A DNA stretch of 64,000 nt, from assembly GCF_026625845.1 (NCBI RefSeq), contig NZ_CP113066.1:806001-870000 (forward strand), in the 5' to 3' direction. A model generated the notes under the pieces. It ran no database searches. It worked only from the letters and a program-made list of their open reading frames with translations, and was not told where the DNA came from. The stretch is from Agrococcus sp. SL85 (GTDB taxonomy: Bacteria > Actinomycetota > Actinomycetes > Actinomycetales > Microbacteriaceae). The first letter of the stretch is position 1, and each line of letters starts with the position of its first letter. Positions 27,424 through 36,804 of the stretch are shown here, piece after piece. The position numbers and the translations under genes are program-made.

Positions 27424-28995
27424 ATGCCGAGCGTCGCCATCGTCGGCGGAGGCCACAACGGCCTGACCGCAGCCGCCTACCTCGCCCGAGCGGGCGTCGA
27501 CGTGACCGTCCTGGAGCGCCTGCACCGCCCCGGCGGCGCCGCCGTCTCCGCGGAGGCCTTCTCCGGCCTCGATGCGAGGCTGTCGCGCTACAGCTACCTC
27601 GTGAGCCTCCTGCCGGAGCGCATCATCCGCGACCTCGGGCTCGACGTGCGCCTCGCGCGCCGCCGCTACTCCTCGTACACGCCCGTGCCCGGCACCGATC
27701 GCGGCCTGCTCGTCGACGCGGGCGACGAGGCGGCCACGCGCGCGTCCTTCGCCTCGATCGGCGCGGCCGAGGACGCCGACGGCTTCGCCGCCTTCACCGA
27801 CCGCACGACGCGCCTCGCGGCCGCGCTCTTCCCCACGCTCACCGAACCGCTGCCCACGCGCGCCGCGGCGCAGGCGGCCGCGGGCGGCGCCTCGGCGTGG
27901 GCCGAGATCGTGGATGCGCCGATCGCCGACGCGATCGAGGCGGCCGTGCGGCACGACCTCGTGCGCGGCGTCATCGCGACCGACGCGCTCATCGGCACCT
28001 TCGCGCCGCTCGACGACCCGGGCCTCGAGCAGAACCGCTGCCTGCTCTACCACGTGATCGGCGGCGGCACGGGCGACTGGGACGTGCCGATCGGCGGCAT
28101 GGGGCAGGTCTCCGGCGGGCTCGAGCGGGCTGCCCGCGAGGCGGGCGCGACGATCCTCACCGACGTCGAGGTCGTGCGCGTCACGCCCGACGGCGAGGTC
28201 AGCTGGAAGGAGGGCGGGCGCATCTCGCTCGGCACCGAGCTCACGGCGCAGTTCGACCTCGTGCTCTCCGCCGTCGCGCCGCACGTGCTCGGCCAGCTGC
28301 TCGGCGACGAGGGCCCCGCAGCCTGGACCCGCCCCGAGGGCGCGCAGGTGAAGGTGAACATGCTGCTCGAGCGCCTCCCCCGGCTGCGCGAGGGCGTGGC
28401 ACCGGAGGCCGCGTTCGGCGGCACCTTCCACATCAACGAGGGCTACGAGCAGCTCGGCGCCGCGTACCGCGAGGCGGCGGCCGGCCGCATCCCGAGCCCG
28501 CTGCCGTGCGAGATCTACTGCCACTCGCTCACCGACCCGTCGATCCTCGGCGACGACCTGCGGGCCTCCGGCGCGCAGACCCTCACGGTCTTCGGCCTGC
28601 ACGCGCCCGACCGGCTCGTCACCGAGGAGTCGAACGACCGGATGCGCGCCGAGCTGCTGCAGGCCGTCGTCGCCTCGCTCGACTCGGTGCTCGCCGAGCC
28701 CGTGGAGCCGCTGCTGCTGACCGACGCCTCCGGGGCGCCCGCGATCGAGGCGAGGACGACCCTCGACATCGAGCACGCGCTCGGCATGCCCGGCGGCCAC
28801 ATCTTCCACGGCGGGCTGTCGTGGCCGTGGCTCGAGGAGGAGGCGACCTCGATCGCCGAGGCGTGGGGCGTCGAGACGCCCTTCCCGCGCATCCTCATGG
28901 CGGGCTCGGGCGCGCGGCGCGGCGGCGCGGTCTCGGGGCTCGGCGGGCACAACGCGGCCCAGGCCGCGCTCGAGCTGCTGCGGCCGGCGCTCTAG
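27424..28995 (+). CDS. Phytoene desaturase-like FAD oxidoreductase (PYROXD2 type)
   Basis: 523 residues. The N-terminal dinucleotide motif VAIVGGGHNGLTAAAYLARAG binds FAD. The early HRPGGAAVSAEAFSGLDAR and the C-terminal GSGARRGGAVSGLGGHNAAQAAL match the CrtI/PYROXD2-like family. Members close to this sequence are not carotenoid desaturases in known pathways, and no carotenoid genes are near, so the substrate is unknown. ATG 27424 follows TGAGGAGCAAGAGC, a good ribosome site. It is divergent from putA with a 125-base shared control region. Confidence 0.85.
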   Translation: MPSVAIVGGGHNGLTAAAYLARAGVDVTVLERLHRPGGAAVSAEAFSGLDARLSRYSYLVSLLPERIIRDLGLDVRLARRRYSSYTPVPGTDRGLLVDAGDEAATRASFASIGAAEDADGFAAFTDRTTRLAAALFPTLTEPLPTRAAAQAAAGGASAWAEIVDAPIADAIEAAVRHDLVRGVIATDALIGTFAPLDDPGLEQNRCLLYHVIGGGTGDWDVPIGGMGQVSGGLERAAREAGATILTDVEVVRVTPDGEVSWKEGGRISLGTELTAQFDLVLSAVAPHVLGQLLGDEGPAAWTRPEGAQVKVNMLLERLPRLREGVAPEAAFGGTFHINEGYEQLGAAYREAAAGRIPSPLPCEIYCHSLTDPSILGDDLRASGAQTLTVFGLHAPDRLVTEESNDRMRAELLQAVVASLDSVLAEPVEPLLLTDASGAPAIEARTTLDIEHALGMPGGHIFHGGLSWPWLEEEATSIAEAWGVETPFPRILMAGSGARRGGAVSGLGGHNAAQAALELLRPAL

Positions 28996-29017
28996 GGGTC
29001 GGTGCCGCGGGCGCCGG

Positions 29018-29338
29018 CTACGCGCCGCTCGCGGCGGCGAGCATCGGGATGATGACGCCGATGACGACCGCGGCGAGCGCGAAGCCGCCGAGGATCATGC
29101 CGCCGAGCCCCGGCTGCCAGCCGTGCTCCACCTTGTGCGCCACGACCAGCCGGCGCGAGCGCAGCGCGATGAAGACGGCCACGACCGAGACGGGCAGCGC
29201 GGCGACCTTGATCGCGAGCTGCTGGCCCTCGTCCTCGGTGAGCGGGGCGAAGAGCGCGACGAGCGCGGCGACCGCGAGCGTCAGGCTCACCCAGCCGAGC
29301 AGGGCGACGCGACGCTCGACGGGATCAGCGGAGGCCAT
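29018..29338 (-). CDS. Small membrane protein of unknown function
   Basis: 106 residues with three predicted membrane helices: LLGWVSLTLAVAALVALFAP, a middle segment LAIKVAALPVSVVAVFIAL, and a last segment GMILGGFALAAVVIGVIIPM. No family is recognised. It converges with the PYROXD2-like gene (22 bases between stops). The region upstream holds two long hairpins. The coding call rests on frame, hydrophobic pattern and codon bias. Confidence 0.65.
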   Translation of the reverse strand: MASADPVERRVALLGWVSLTLAVAALVALFAPLTEDEGQQLAIKVAALPVSVVAVFIALRSRRLVVAHKVEHGWQPGLGGMILGGFALAAVVIGVIIPMLAAASGA

Positions 29339-29364
29339 GCCTCCAGCGTAGGCGGCGCCGCGAT

Positions 29365-29437
29365 CGGAGGGATCCGCTGCCAGCGGCGGGCCGGCCGGAC
29401 CATCCAGCTGGCCCGCCGCTCGCGGCCGATCCCTCCG
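29365..29437. repeat. Nested imperfect hairpin
   Basis: The outer arms CGGAGGGATC (29365-29374) and GATCCCTCCG (29428-29437) enclose inner arms AGCGGCGGGCC (29382-29392) and GGCCCGCCGCT (29410-29420), so the element can fold as one long stem with an internal loop. Confidence 0.7.
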
Positions 29438-29456
29438 GGCATCCGGGAGCGCCCGC

Positions 29457-29525
29457 CCGGATCCGCACGTGAGCGGGCCGCCGATCGCGATGTGCGCCCG
29501 GACCGCCGCTCACGTGCGGATCCGG
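29457..29525. repeat. Perfect 20-bp inverted repeat
   Basis: The arm at 29457-29476 (starts CCGGATCCGCACGTGAGCGG) and its exact reverse complement at 29506-29525 flank a 29-base loop. It begins 20 bases after the nested hairpin and ends 13 bases before the stop of the thioesterase gene on the minus strand, so it lies just downstream of that gene. Confidence 0.8.
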
Positions 29526-29538
29526 CGCGCGAGCCGCC

Positions 29539-30108
29539 TCAGCGCGGCGTGCGGCCCGCCCAGTCGGAGGGCGCCGCCGCGCGCGAGGGCGGCAGCGCGT
29601 TGATGCGCGCCCAGTCGGCCACGCGCTCGTCGAGCTCGGGCAGGCGCACGTCGAGCCCGCCCTCGGCGAGGATCTCGAGCAGCCGCGCCGTGCGCAGCGT
29701 GCCCACGCCCTTCTGGATGAAGCGGCCCTGCACGACGCCGCGCGCGCACACCTCGCCGTCGACGAGGAAGCGCTGGGTGAGGTAGATCGCGCGCTCGTCG
29801 GCGCCGAGCACGGCCGTCTCGATGTCGAAGCGCTGCCACAGGTCGAGGCTGCGGCGGTAGACCATCGACGACTGCCCCACCACGGCGTAGACGCCGGCGC
29901 GCTCGAGCACGGCCTGCATGCCCGTGCGCACGGTCATGTCGACGCGCGCGAGGTCCATGTACGAGGGGTAGCGACCGTTGTTCATGTGGCCGAGGAAGTC
30001 GATGTCGGTGGGGAGCACGCGGAACGAGGTGCGCGCCACCTCGTCGACGCCCAGCTGGGGCCTGCCCCTGCTCTTGAGGGTGAAGGCGAGGAGCCACTGC
30101 AGCCACAT
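29539..30108 (-). CDS. Hotdog-fold acyl-CoA thioesterase-like protein
   Basis: 189 residues. The block [20 protein letters not shown], followed by [19 protein letters not shown], is characteristic of 4HBT/THEM6-like hotdog thioesterases, which cleave acyl-CoA thioesters. The family's catalytic Asp and the HMNNG loop are present. ATG 30108 follows CGGAGGGTGAAC, a good ribosome site. It is divergent from the TrhO-like gene, 97 bases apart. Substrate chain length is unknown. Confidence 0.82.
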   Translation of the reverse strand: MWLQWLLAFTLKSRGRPQLGVDEVARTSFRVLPTDIDFLGHMNNGRYPSYMDLARVDMTVRTGMQAVLERAGVYAVVGQSSMVYRRSLDLWQRFDIETAVLGADERAIYLTQRFLVDGEVCARGVVQGRFIQKGVGTLRTARLLEILAEGGLDVRLPELDERVADWARINALPPSRAAAPSDWAGRTPR

Positions 30109-30205
30109 GTTCACCCTCCGATCCTGCCCGAGCGCGCGTGCCGCGCGGAGCGCGCTGTCGCCGCCCCACAACGCGCGGCGCGGGCGCGGGTGCGACCATG
30201 GAGGG

Positions 30206-31069
30206 ATGCAGAAGGTGCTGCTCTTCTACCGCTTCACGCCCATCGCCGACCCCGAGGCCGTGCGGCTGTGGCAGCACGCCCTGTGCGAGTCGCTGGGCCT
30301 CACGGGCCGCATCCTCGTCTCGCGCCACGGCATCAACGGCACGGTCGGCGGCGACATGGCCGCGTGCAAGCGCTACGTGCGCGCGACCCGCGGCTACTCG
30401 GGCTTCCACGGCATGGACGTGAAGTGGTCGAGCGGCACGGGCGAGGAGTTCCCGCGCCTCAGCGTCAAGGCGCGCGACGAGATCGTCTCGTTCGGCGCGC
30501 CCGAGGAGCTCGAGGTGGATGCGGAGGGCGTCGTCGGCGGCGGCCGGCACCTGAAGCCCGGCGAGCTGCACGCGCTCCTCGAGGCGCGTCCCGACGCCGT
30601 CATGTTCGACGGCCGCAACCGCTTCGAGGCCGAGGTCGGCCGCTTCAAGGACGCGATCGTGCCCGACGTCGACACCACGAAGGACTTCGTGCGGCTGCTC
30701 GACGAGGGCGTGTACGACCACCTGAAGGACACGCCGGTCGTCACCTACTGCACGGGCGGCATCCGCTGCGAGGTGCTGTCGTCGCTGATGCGCTCGCGCG
30801 GCTTCCAGGACGTCTACCAGCTGGACGGCGGCATCGTCCGCTACGGCGAGAGCTTCGGCAACGGCGGCCTCTGGGAGGGCTCGCTCTACGTCTTCGACGG
30901 CCGCGGCACGATGGACTTCGGCGACGGCGCGGCGGTCGTCGGCACCTGCCACCGCTGCGGGGCCGGCACGAACCGGGTGGCGAACTGCGCCGACCGCTCG
31001 TGCCGCCGCCAGCTCACCACCTGCGATGGCTGCGCGCCCGCGTGCGAGGCCCACGCCGCGCTCGTCTGA
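30206..31069 (+). CDS. trhO: Rhodanese-domain tRNA uridine(34) hydroxylase (TrhO/YceA family)
   Basis: 287 residues. TrhO oxygen-dependently hydroxylates wobble U34 of certain tRNAs. The N-terminal domain has the family pattern [15 protein letters not shown]. The rhodanese domain carries the active-site loop CTGGIRCE with Cys182 and Cys188. The C-terminal tail holds paired cysteines (CHRCG, and CDGC after CADRSC) that probably bind zinc, as in other members. ATG 30206 directly follows GGAGGG, which is too close for a normal site, so translation may be leaderless. Single gene. Confidence 0.9.
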   Translation: MQKVLLFYRFTPIADPEAVRLWQHALCESLGLTGRILVSRHGINGTVGGDMAACKRYVRATRGYSGFHGMDVKWSSGTGEEFPRLSVKARDEIVSFGAPEELEVDAEGVVGGGRHLKPGELHALLEARPDAVMFDGRNRFEAEVGRFKDAIVPDVDTTKDFVRLLDEGVYDHLKDTPVVTYCTGGIRCEVLSSLMRSRGFQDVYQLDGGIVRYGESFGNGGLWEGSLYVFDGRGTMDFGDGAAVVGTCHRCGAGTNRVANCADRSCRRQLTTCDGCAPACEAHAALV

Positions 31070-31153
31070 GCCGGGCGCGGGCCCGGCCGCATCGGCGCCC
31101 GCCCGCTCGGCGCGGCACCGCCCCACGCTCGGCGCTCCCCGAGCGTGCGCGGC

Positions 31154-31159
31154 TACGCT
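31154..31159 (+). promoter_or_regulatory. -10 box for leaderless transcription of the GNAT gene at 31166
   Basis: TACGCT ends 6 bases before ATG 31166 and no Shine-Dalgarno sequence precedes the start. Confidence 0.45.
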
Positions 31160-31165
31160 GGCGGC

Positions 31166-31648
31166 ATGGGCGAGGGAGCGATCGTGGTGCGGCGGGCGAC
31201 CGCCGCGGACGCCCGCGCCCTGCTCCCGCTGCTCGCCGCGCACCGCGGCGCCGACGAGCCCGACGAGAAGGTCGACCGCTACCGCGAGCGCCTCGAGGCC
31301 CTCGTCGAGCATCCGGCGCACCGCATCGTCGTCGCGGAGGCCGGCGGCGAGGTCGTCGGCTACGCGGCCGCGCAGGACTACGGACCGGCCCCGCACCGAG
31401 ACTGGTCGATCGCCCGCATGCACGACCTGTGGGTCTCGCCCGCCGCGCGCGGCCGGGGCGCGGGGACGGCGCTCTTCGGCGCGATCCGCGACTGGGCCGA
31501 GCAGCACACCCGCATCCGCGTGCTCGAGTGGCAGTCGCTCGACGTCGCCACCGACTTCTACCGCCGCCTCGGCCTCGCCGGCGAGCACCTCGACGACGAG
31601 CCGCGCGAGCGGTACGAGCTGTCCGTGCACCTCCCGTCGCGGACCTAG
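31166..31648 (+). CDS. GNAT-family N-acetyltransferase
   Basis: 160 residues, intact. The GNAT core is seen as VAEAGGEVVGYAAAQDY, then MHDLWVSPAARGRGAGTALF, where RGRGAG forms the acetyl-CoA pyrophosphate loop, and DFYRRLGLAGE as motif B. The acceptor is unknown. The start is supported by TACGCT 6 bases upstream. The quinone-reductase-like gene follows 41 bases later, with its own ribosome site. Confidence 0.85.
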   Translation: MGEGAIVVRRATAADARALLPLLAAHRGADEPDEKVDRYRERLEALVEHPAHRIVVAEAGGEVVGYAAAQDYGPAPHRDWSIARMHDLWVSPAARGRGAGTALFGAIRDWAEQHTRIRVLEWQSLDVATDFYRRLGLAGEHLDDEPRERYELSVHLPSRT

Positions 31649-31689
31649 GACGAGCGCGCCGTCGACGCCGACGGCGGAGAGGAGGCGCG

Positions 31690-32662
31690 ATGCGCGCGCT
31701 GCTGGCCACCGGCGACCCCGCGACGACGGGCGTCGTCGACCTCGACGAGGCCGAGCTCGACGGGCCCGTGCTCGTCGAGATCACGCATTCGTCGATCAAC
31801 TTCAAGGACGGCCTCGCGATCGGCGGCCGCCCCGGCGTCATCCGCGACTGGCCGAAGGTGCCCGGCATCGACCTCGTGGGCACGGTCGCGGAGGACGCCG
31901 CGGGGTGGTCGGCGGGCGAGCGCGTGCTCGTGAACGGCTGGGGCCTGGGCGAGTCGCGCCACGGCGGCCTCGCCGAGCGGGCGCGCGTCGAGCCGCACAT
32001 GCTCACGCGCATCCCCGCCGGGCTCTCGGACGTGCACGCGGCCGCGGTGGGCACGGCGGGCTACACGGCCGCGCTCGGCGTGCTCGCGCTGCAGGACGCC
32101 GGGATGCGCCTCGACGGCGCCGACATCCTCGTCACGGGCGCGGGCGGCGGCGTCGGCTCGATCGCCGTGCAGCTGCTCGCGCGCGCGGGCGCCGACGTGA
32201 CGGCGCTCACGGGCCGCGTCGAGCAGCTCGAGCCGTGGCTGCGCTCGCTCGGCGCGGTGGCGGTCGAGCACCGCTCGACGCTCTCGGAGGCGGGGAAGCC
32301 GCTGCAGGCGGCGCGCTGGGATGCGGTGGCCGACGCCGTGGGCGGCCGGATCCTCGCGAACGCGCTCGCGCAGGCTGCGACCGGGCGGCCACGCGACCGC
32401 GTGCGGCCTCACCGCCGGCGCCGAGCTGCCCGCGACCGTGCTGCCGTTCATCCTGCGTGGCGTGACCCTGCACGGCGTCCACTCGGTGGAGCAGCCGCCG
32501 GAGCGCCGCGACCGGGCGTGGGGCGTGCTCGAGCGCACGCTCGACCTCGAGGCGCTCGACGAGGCGACGGAGGTCGTGGGGCTCGAGGGCGCGGTCGAGG
32601 CTGCCGAGCGCATCCTCGCGAGCCGCATCCGCGGCCGGGTCGTCGTCGACGTGCGGGCCTAG
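31690..32662 (+). pseudogene. YhdH/AcuI-type acryloyl-CoA reductase / quinone oxidoreductase, frameshifted at 32372-32376
   Basis: An MDR-superfamily NADPH reductase of the YhdH/AcuI group. From ATG 31690 (ribosome site GGAGAGGAGGCGCG) it reads through SSINFKDGLAIGGRPGVIR, the nucleotide motif VTGAGGGVGSIAVQLLARAG, to NALAQ. One extra G in AGGCT at 32372-32376 then shifts the frame. The next frame continues exactly as LRPGGHATACGLTAGAELPA and runs to RGRVVVDVRA. Deleting one base gives 323 residues, the family's normal length. Stops overlap with the convergent PAP2 gene. Probably intact in the cell. Confidence 0.85.
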
Positions 32663-33492
32663 GCTCGCACGGCCGCGCCGCCGCCCGCGCGCCGGCGCGC
32701 GGGCGCGAGGCGCAGCAGGCGGACGAGGGCCGCGAGGGTCGCGGCGCAGGCGGCGCCGAGCAGGGTCGAGGCCGCGGCGAGCACCCAGCCCTCGCCGCCG
32801 CCGAGGGCGGAGGCGGCCGCGAGCGCGCCGCCCACGGCGCCCGCGAGCGCCGCGAGCGCCAGCAGCGCCCCTTCGAGCAGCCGGTGGCGGCGCGGGTCGA
32901 CGGGCGGCGCCGGCGCGCGCCAGGCGGTGCCGAGCGCGGTGACGGCGAGCACGAGCAGCAGCGACCCGAGGACGTCGCTCGGCCGGTGCCAGCCGTCGAG
33001 CACGAGGCGCGTGGCGACGAGCGGCAGCACGACCGCCGCGGCGAGCGCGACGGCGAGGCGCCACGCGGGCGGCAGCACGACCATGAGGCCGGCCGCGACC
33101 GCCGCGAACGCGACCATGTGGCCGCTCGGGTAGGAGTTGGCGGGCCCGGGCGCGAGCTCGGGCCGGGTGAGCACGAGCTGCTTCAGCACGCGCGAGAGCC
33201 CGCTCGAGCCGAGGATCACGGCGACGGCGACGACGCCGAGGTCGCCCCGGCGGCGCGCGATCGCGATGCCGATCGCGACGGCGGCCGCGAGCAGGATGCT
33301 GCCCACGCCCACCGCGCCCAGCAGCTGCGAGTCGGTCGCGTAGCCCGCCGCGTCGAGCACCGCGGCGTCGGCGGCCCGGCCCGGCCCGGTGCCGACGGCG
33401 AGCGCGTGCACGGCGAGCACCGCCGCCGCGGCGAGCGCCGCGACGAGGCCGCGCCGGCCGCGGGCGGCGCGCGCGGGTGCGATGCCGCTCAC
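32659..33492 (-). CDS. PAP2-family membrane phosphatase
   Basis: 277 residues with five or six membrane segments. The three acid-phosphatase motifs are visible: KQLVLTRPE, SYPSGH and TRLVLDGWHRPSDVLGS (last motif SRX5HX3D-like, with Thr in place of Ser). PAP2 enzymes remove phosphate from undecaprenyl pyrophosphate or phosphatidic acid at the outer membrane face. A DUF368 polyprenyl-phosphate transporter is also encoded in this window at 15360, a possible functional partner. Its stop overlaps the reductase stop by four bases. Confidence 0.85.
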   Translation of the reverse strand: MSGIAPARAARGRRGLVAALAAAAVLAVHALAVGTGPGRAADAAVLDAAGYATDSQLLGAVGVGSILLAAAVAIGIAIARRRGDLGVVAVAVILGSSGLSRVLKQLVLTRPELAPGPANSYPSGHMVAFAAVAAGLMVVLPPAWRLAVALAAAVVLPLVATRLVLDGWHRPSDVLGSLLLVLAVTALGTAWRAPAPPVDPRRHRLLEGALLALAALAGAVGGALAAASALGGGEGWVLAAASTLLGAACAATLAALVRLLRLAPARRRAGGGAAVRA

Positions 33493-33505
33493 GGCAGCGA
33501 GGCGC

Positions 33506-34273
33506 CTAGGCCGTCTCGCCGATGCCGCGCAGCTCCCACGCGGTGGAGCCGGCCGCGAGCGCGACGGTCGTCACCGAGCAGTTGGGCAGGATCACGTCGG
33601 GCGCGGTGCCCGGCACGAGCTGGCGCAGCAGCGACGAGATGAAGCCGCCGTGCGAGACGACGAGCACCTGCGCGGCGTCGTCGCCGGGCAGCGCGGCGGC
33701 CGCCTGCACGACGTGCGCGAGCGCCGTGTCGGCGCGCAGCACGATCGCCGCGGCCTGCTCCGCCTGGCCGCTCGCGTCGAGCCGCGCGACCGAGTCGAAC
33801 AGGCCGGCCCAGCCGATGCGGTCGGCGATCGAGCGCAGCGCGCTCAGCTCGCGGTCGACCTCGAGGCCGTGGTCGACGATGACCTCGCTCCACACCTCGC
33901 GCGACGGCCGCTCCTCGTGGCTGCCGAAGTGCCACTCGCGCAGCACCTCGGTGTACTCGGTGGGCGGCACGGGCGACTGCCGGGCGAGGATGCCCTCGGC
34001 GGTCGTGCGCGTGCGCGGCAGGTCGGAGGAGAAGGCGAGGTCGAAGCGCTCGCCCGCGAGGCGCTCGGCGACCGCGGCGATCTGCTCGTGGCCGAGCTCG
34101 GTGATCGGCGAGTCGGACCAGCCCTGCATGACGTGCTGGGTGTTGTAGACGGTCTCCGCGTGGCGCACGAGACGCAGCACGAGCGCCCTGCCGCCCGCGA
34201 GCGCCGCGAGCTCCTCGGGCGTGCGCTGCACGGCCTCCTCGGCCGCCTCGGTCCCGGTCGTGCGCTCGGTCAT
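33506..34273 (-). CDS. Histidine phosphatase (phosphoglycerate mutase-like)
   Basis: 255 residues. The catalytic motif LVRHAETVYN (RHG/E type, His as phospho-acceptor), the acid residue in EVLREWHFGSHEE and the second catalytic His in VLVVSHGGF identify the family. About 30 non-conserved residues precede the domain. The ATG overlaps the stop of the CopD-CtaG gene (ATGA), so it is the second gene of that operon. The substrate is unknown; related actinobacterial enzymes act on sugar phosphates or in cell-wall precursor metabolism. Confidence 0.88.
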   Translation of the reverse strand: MTERTTGTEAAEEAVQRTPEELAALAGGRALVLRLVRHAETVYNTQHVMQGWSDSPITELGHEQIAAVAERLAGERFDLAFSSDLPRTRTTAEGILARQSPVPPTEYTEVLREWHFGSHEERPSREVWSEVIVDHGLEVDRELSALRSIADRIGWAGLFDSVARLDASGQAEQAAAIVLRADTALAHVVQAAAALPGDDAAQVLVVSHGGFISSLLRQLVPGTAPDVILPNCSVTTVALAAGSTAWELRGIGETA

Positions 34274-36225
34274 CGCTTGCCCATCCTCTCCAGCATGTCG
34301 TTGTAGGCGGCGAGCTCCGCGCCGCCGTCGCGGTCGGCCGCGCGGTCGATGCGCGTGCGCTCCCGACGGTCGCTGCGCGCCCACAGCACGACGGTGGTGA
34401 TCGCGAGCGCGACGGTCGGCACCTCGCCGATCGACCACGCGATGCCGCCGCCGACCTGCTGGTCGTGCAGCGCGTCGACGCCGTTGCCCATCGCGCCGAA
34501 CCAGTCGGCGACGAGCAGCGTCTCGCCCGTCATGAGCGTGAGGCCGAAGAAGGCGTGGAAGACCATCGAGCCCAGCAGCAGCACGATGCGCAGCGGGAAG
34601 GCGGGGCGTGCGGGGCCGGGGTCGATGCCGATGATCGCCTGCACGAAGAGGTAGCCGGAGCCGACGAAGTGGATGACCATCCACACGTGGCCCAGGTGGT
34701 CGCGCATCGACCACTCGAAGAGCGGCGTGTAGTAGAAGACCCACAGGCTCACGACGAAGATGCCGGCCGAGACGAGCGGGTGGCCGACGACCTGCAGGTA
34801 CTTCGAGTGCACGATCGCGAGGATCCACTCGCGGCCGCCGCGGGTGCCGTCGCCGCGCTTCGCGATCGCGCGCAGCGCGAGCGTGATGGGGGCGCCGGGC
34901 ACGAGGAGCACCGGCACCGCCATGCCGAGCAGCATGTGCACGAGCATGTGGTACGAGAACTGGTACTCCTGGTAGAGGTTCAGCGCCCCGTTCGTGCACC
35001 ACGCGAGCAGCAGCACGCCTGCCATCCAGGAGACCGTGCGGCCGACCGGCCAGCGGTCGCCGCGGCGCGCGAGGCGCACGACGCCCGCGAGGTAGAAGAA
35101 GCCCAGCAGCGCCGCGACGACGAGCCACAGCGGGTCGATCGCCCAGGTGTCGAGCAGCCGGGCGGGCTCGAAGGGCGGCGGCAGGGGGCTGCCGGTGAGG
35201 ATCTCGGCGGGGCTCGAGCCGTCGCCCGGCGGCACCTCGGGCACGGGCGTCGGCGTGCGCGCGAGGCCCGCCGCGACGCCGGCCGTCACGCCCATGACCA
35301 CGAGCTCGACCGCGAGCAGCGCCGCGAGGGCGCGGCCGGGCACGCGCTCGCCGACGCTCGCGAGCGGCCGCAGGATGCGCATCCGCTGCCAGGCGCCGAA
35401 GCCGCCGAGCACGACGAGCAGGGCCGACTTCGCGATGGCGAGCACCGCGTAGGGGCTGGCCCAGTCGTCGCCGATGCGGATGAGCGCCGACACGACGCCG
35501 CTGAAGGCGACGACGCCGAAGCTCACGATCGCGAGCGTCGAGTAGCGGGCGAGCAGCGCCGCGCCGTCGCCCTCGGCGTCCTTGCGACCCACGAGCAGCC
35601 CGACGTGCGCGAGCCCGCCGAGCCAGATGCAGACGAAGACCAGGTGGAGGAAGAGCGACGAGACGGCGAGCGTGTGGTTGTCGGTGCCGCCCGCGTGGCC
35701 GCCGGAGGCGATGAGCCACAGCGGCACGGCCCACAGCGCCGTGCTCCAGCCCGCGGCGACGGTGCCGCGCGCGACGAGCAGCACGACCGTGAGCAGCGCG
35801 AGCGAGAGCAGCGTGCCGAGCAGCAGTCGCCCCGACTCGATCTCGACGAAGAAGAGCTGCAGGAGGCCGCCGAACTGGTCGTCCGCGGCCACCGGGGTCG
35901 TGACGACCGTGCGGAACTGCCCGAAGGCCACGAAGGCCTGCGCGACGGTCGCGACGCCCGTCGCGGAGGCGGCGAGGTCGAGCGTGCGCTGCCAGTCGCG
36001 GCCCTGCGGCCGCAGCGCGAAGCACGCGAGCACGAGGCCGCCGAACGCGACGGCGATCGCGAGGTTGCGCAGCATCGTCGCGATCGGGAGGCCGTAGCGC
36101 ACGAGCGCGCCGGGGTCCTCGATCGCGAGCGGTGCGGCGCCGCCGCCGTACTCGAGCGCCGCCCACACCGCTGCCAGCCCCGCGAGGACCGCGAGTGCCG
36201 GCCCGAGGAGTCGGAGGCGCTGCAC
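34270..36225 (-). CDS. CopD-CtaG fusion membrane protein (copper handling / cytochrome oxidase assembly)
   Basis: 651 residues, about 14 or 15 membrane helices. The N-terminal half resembles CopD copper-import domains (HLVFVCIWLGGLAHVGLLVG). The C-terminal half is the caa3-type CtaG family (NGALNLYQEYQFSYHMLVHM, PLVSAGIFVVSLWVFYYTPL, HFVGSGYLFVQAIIGIDPG) with several His residues fit for copper. Such fusions are common in actinobacteria and are thought to deliver copper to cytochrome oxidase. It overlaps the histidine phosphatase gene. A bidirectional terminator separates it from HU upstream. Confidence 0.87.
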   Translation of the reverse strand: MQRLRLLGPALAVLAGLAAVWAALEYGGGAAPLAIEDPGALVRYGLPIATMLRNLAIAVAFGGLVLACFALRPQGRDWQRTLDLAASATGVATVAQAFVAFGQFRTVVTTPVAADDQFGGLLQLFFVEIESGRLLLGTLLSLALLTVVLLVARGTVAAGWSTALWAVPLWLIASGGHAGGTDNHTLAVSSLFLHLVFVCIWLGGLAHVGLLVGRKDAEGDGAALLARYSTLAIVSFGVVAFSGVVSALIRIGDDWASPYAVLAIAKSALLVVLGGFGAWQRMRILRPLASVGERVPGRALAALLAVELVVMGVTAGVAAGLARTPTPVPEVPPGDGSSPAEILTGSPLPPPFEPARLLDTWAIDPLWLVVAALLGFFYLAGVVRLARRGDRWPVGRTVSWMAGVLLLAWCTNGALNLYQEYQFSYHMLVHMLLGMAVPVLLVPGAPITLALRAIAKRGDGTRGGREWILAIVHSKYLQVVGHPLVSAGIFVVSLWVFYYTPLFEWSMRDHLGHVWMVIHFVGSGYLFVQAIIGIDPGPARPAFPLRIVLLLGSMVFHAFFGLTLMTGETLLVADWFGAMGNGVDALHDQQVGGGIAWSIGEVPTVALAITTVVLWARSDRRERTRIDRAADRDGGAELAAYNDMLERMGKR

Positions 36226-36270
36226 CAGTCCAGGGTAGTCGGCGCCGCTGTGCGCGCCGACCCGGGACGA

Positions 36271-36304
36271 CCGAGGGGCCCCGCCGTCCGGCGGGGCCCC
36301 TCGG
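36271..36304. terminator. Strong hairpin terminator between HU and the CopD-CtaG gene
   Basis: Perfect 15-bp stem (36271-36285 with 36290-36304), loop GTCC. It lies directly downstream of the HU gene on the minus strand. It is GC-rich without a long T-run, as is usual for actinobacteria. Confidence 0.8.
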
Positions 36305-36321
36305 TGCTGCGGGTGCGGTCG

Positions 36322-36606
36322 TTACTTGACGGCAGCCTTGAGCTTCGAGCCCGCGGTCAGCTTGACGCGGTGGCCCGCGGCGATCTGGATCTCGGCGCCC
36401 GTCTGCGGGTTGCGGCCCGTGCGGGCAGCCGTCTCGGTGCGCTCGGCCGTGAAGAAGCCGGGGATCGAGACCTTGTCGCCCGCGGCGACGGCCGAGGAGA
36501 CCTCGGCGAAGAGCTCGTCGAGCACAGCGGTGACCTTCGCCTGCGACAGGTCGGTCTTCGCCGCGATCTTCGAGGCGAGGGTGGTCTTGTTGATGGTCTC
36601 AGCCAT
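36322..36606 (-). CDS. HU-family DNA-binding protein
   Basis: 94 residues, the standard HU length. The opening MAETINKTTLASKIAAKTDL, the beta-arm region GRNPQTGAEIQIAAGHRV and the C-terminal KLTAGSKLKAAVK match HU. It lacks the long Lys/Ala-rich tail found on mycobacterial HupB. HU bends and compacts the chromosome as a dimer. ATG 36606 follows ATCAGGAGGACACC, a strong ribosome site. A strong hairpin terminator follows the gene. Monocistronic, probably highly expressed. Confidence 0.95.
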   Translation of the reverse strand: MAETINKTTLASKIAAKTDLSQAKVTAVLDELFAEVSSAVAAGDKVSIPGFFTAERTETAARTGRNPQTGAEIQIAAGHRVKLTAGSKLKAAVK

Positions 36607-36804
36607 GGTGTCCTCCTGATGGTGGCATGTCCGTCCCGCCATCGGGCGGGCATCTCGGCCGCCACGCCCAGGGGCGGCGGCCACCCCCGACCGTAGCCGC
36701 GACCGCCTCCCAGCACGGCCCGAACACCCCGACACGCCGGAGATTCCGCGGATTCTGCCGTTCTCGGACGCTGTTGCACGCCATCCGCGAACAGGATCGG
36801 CCGC

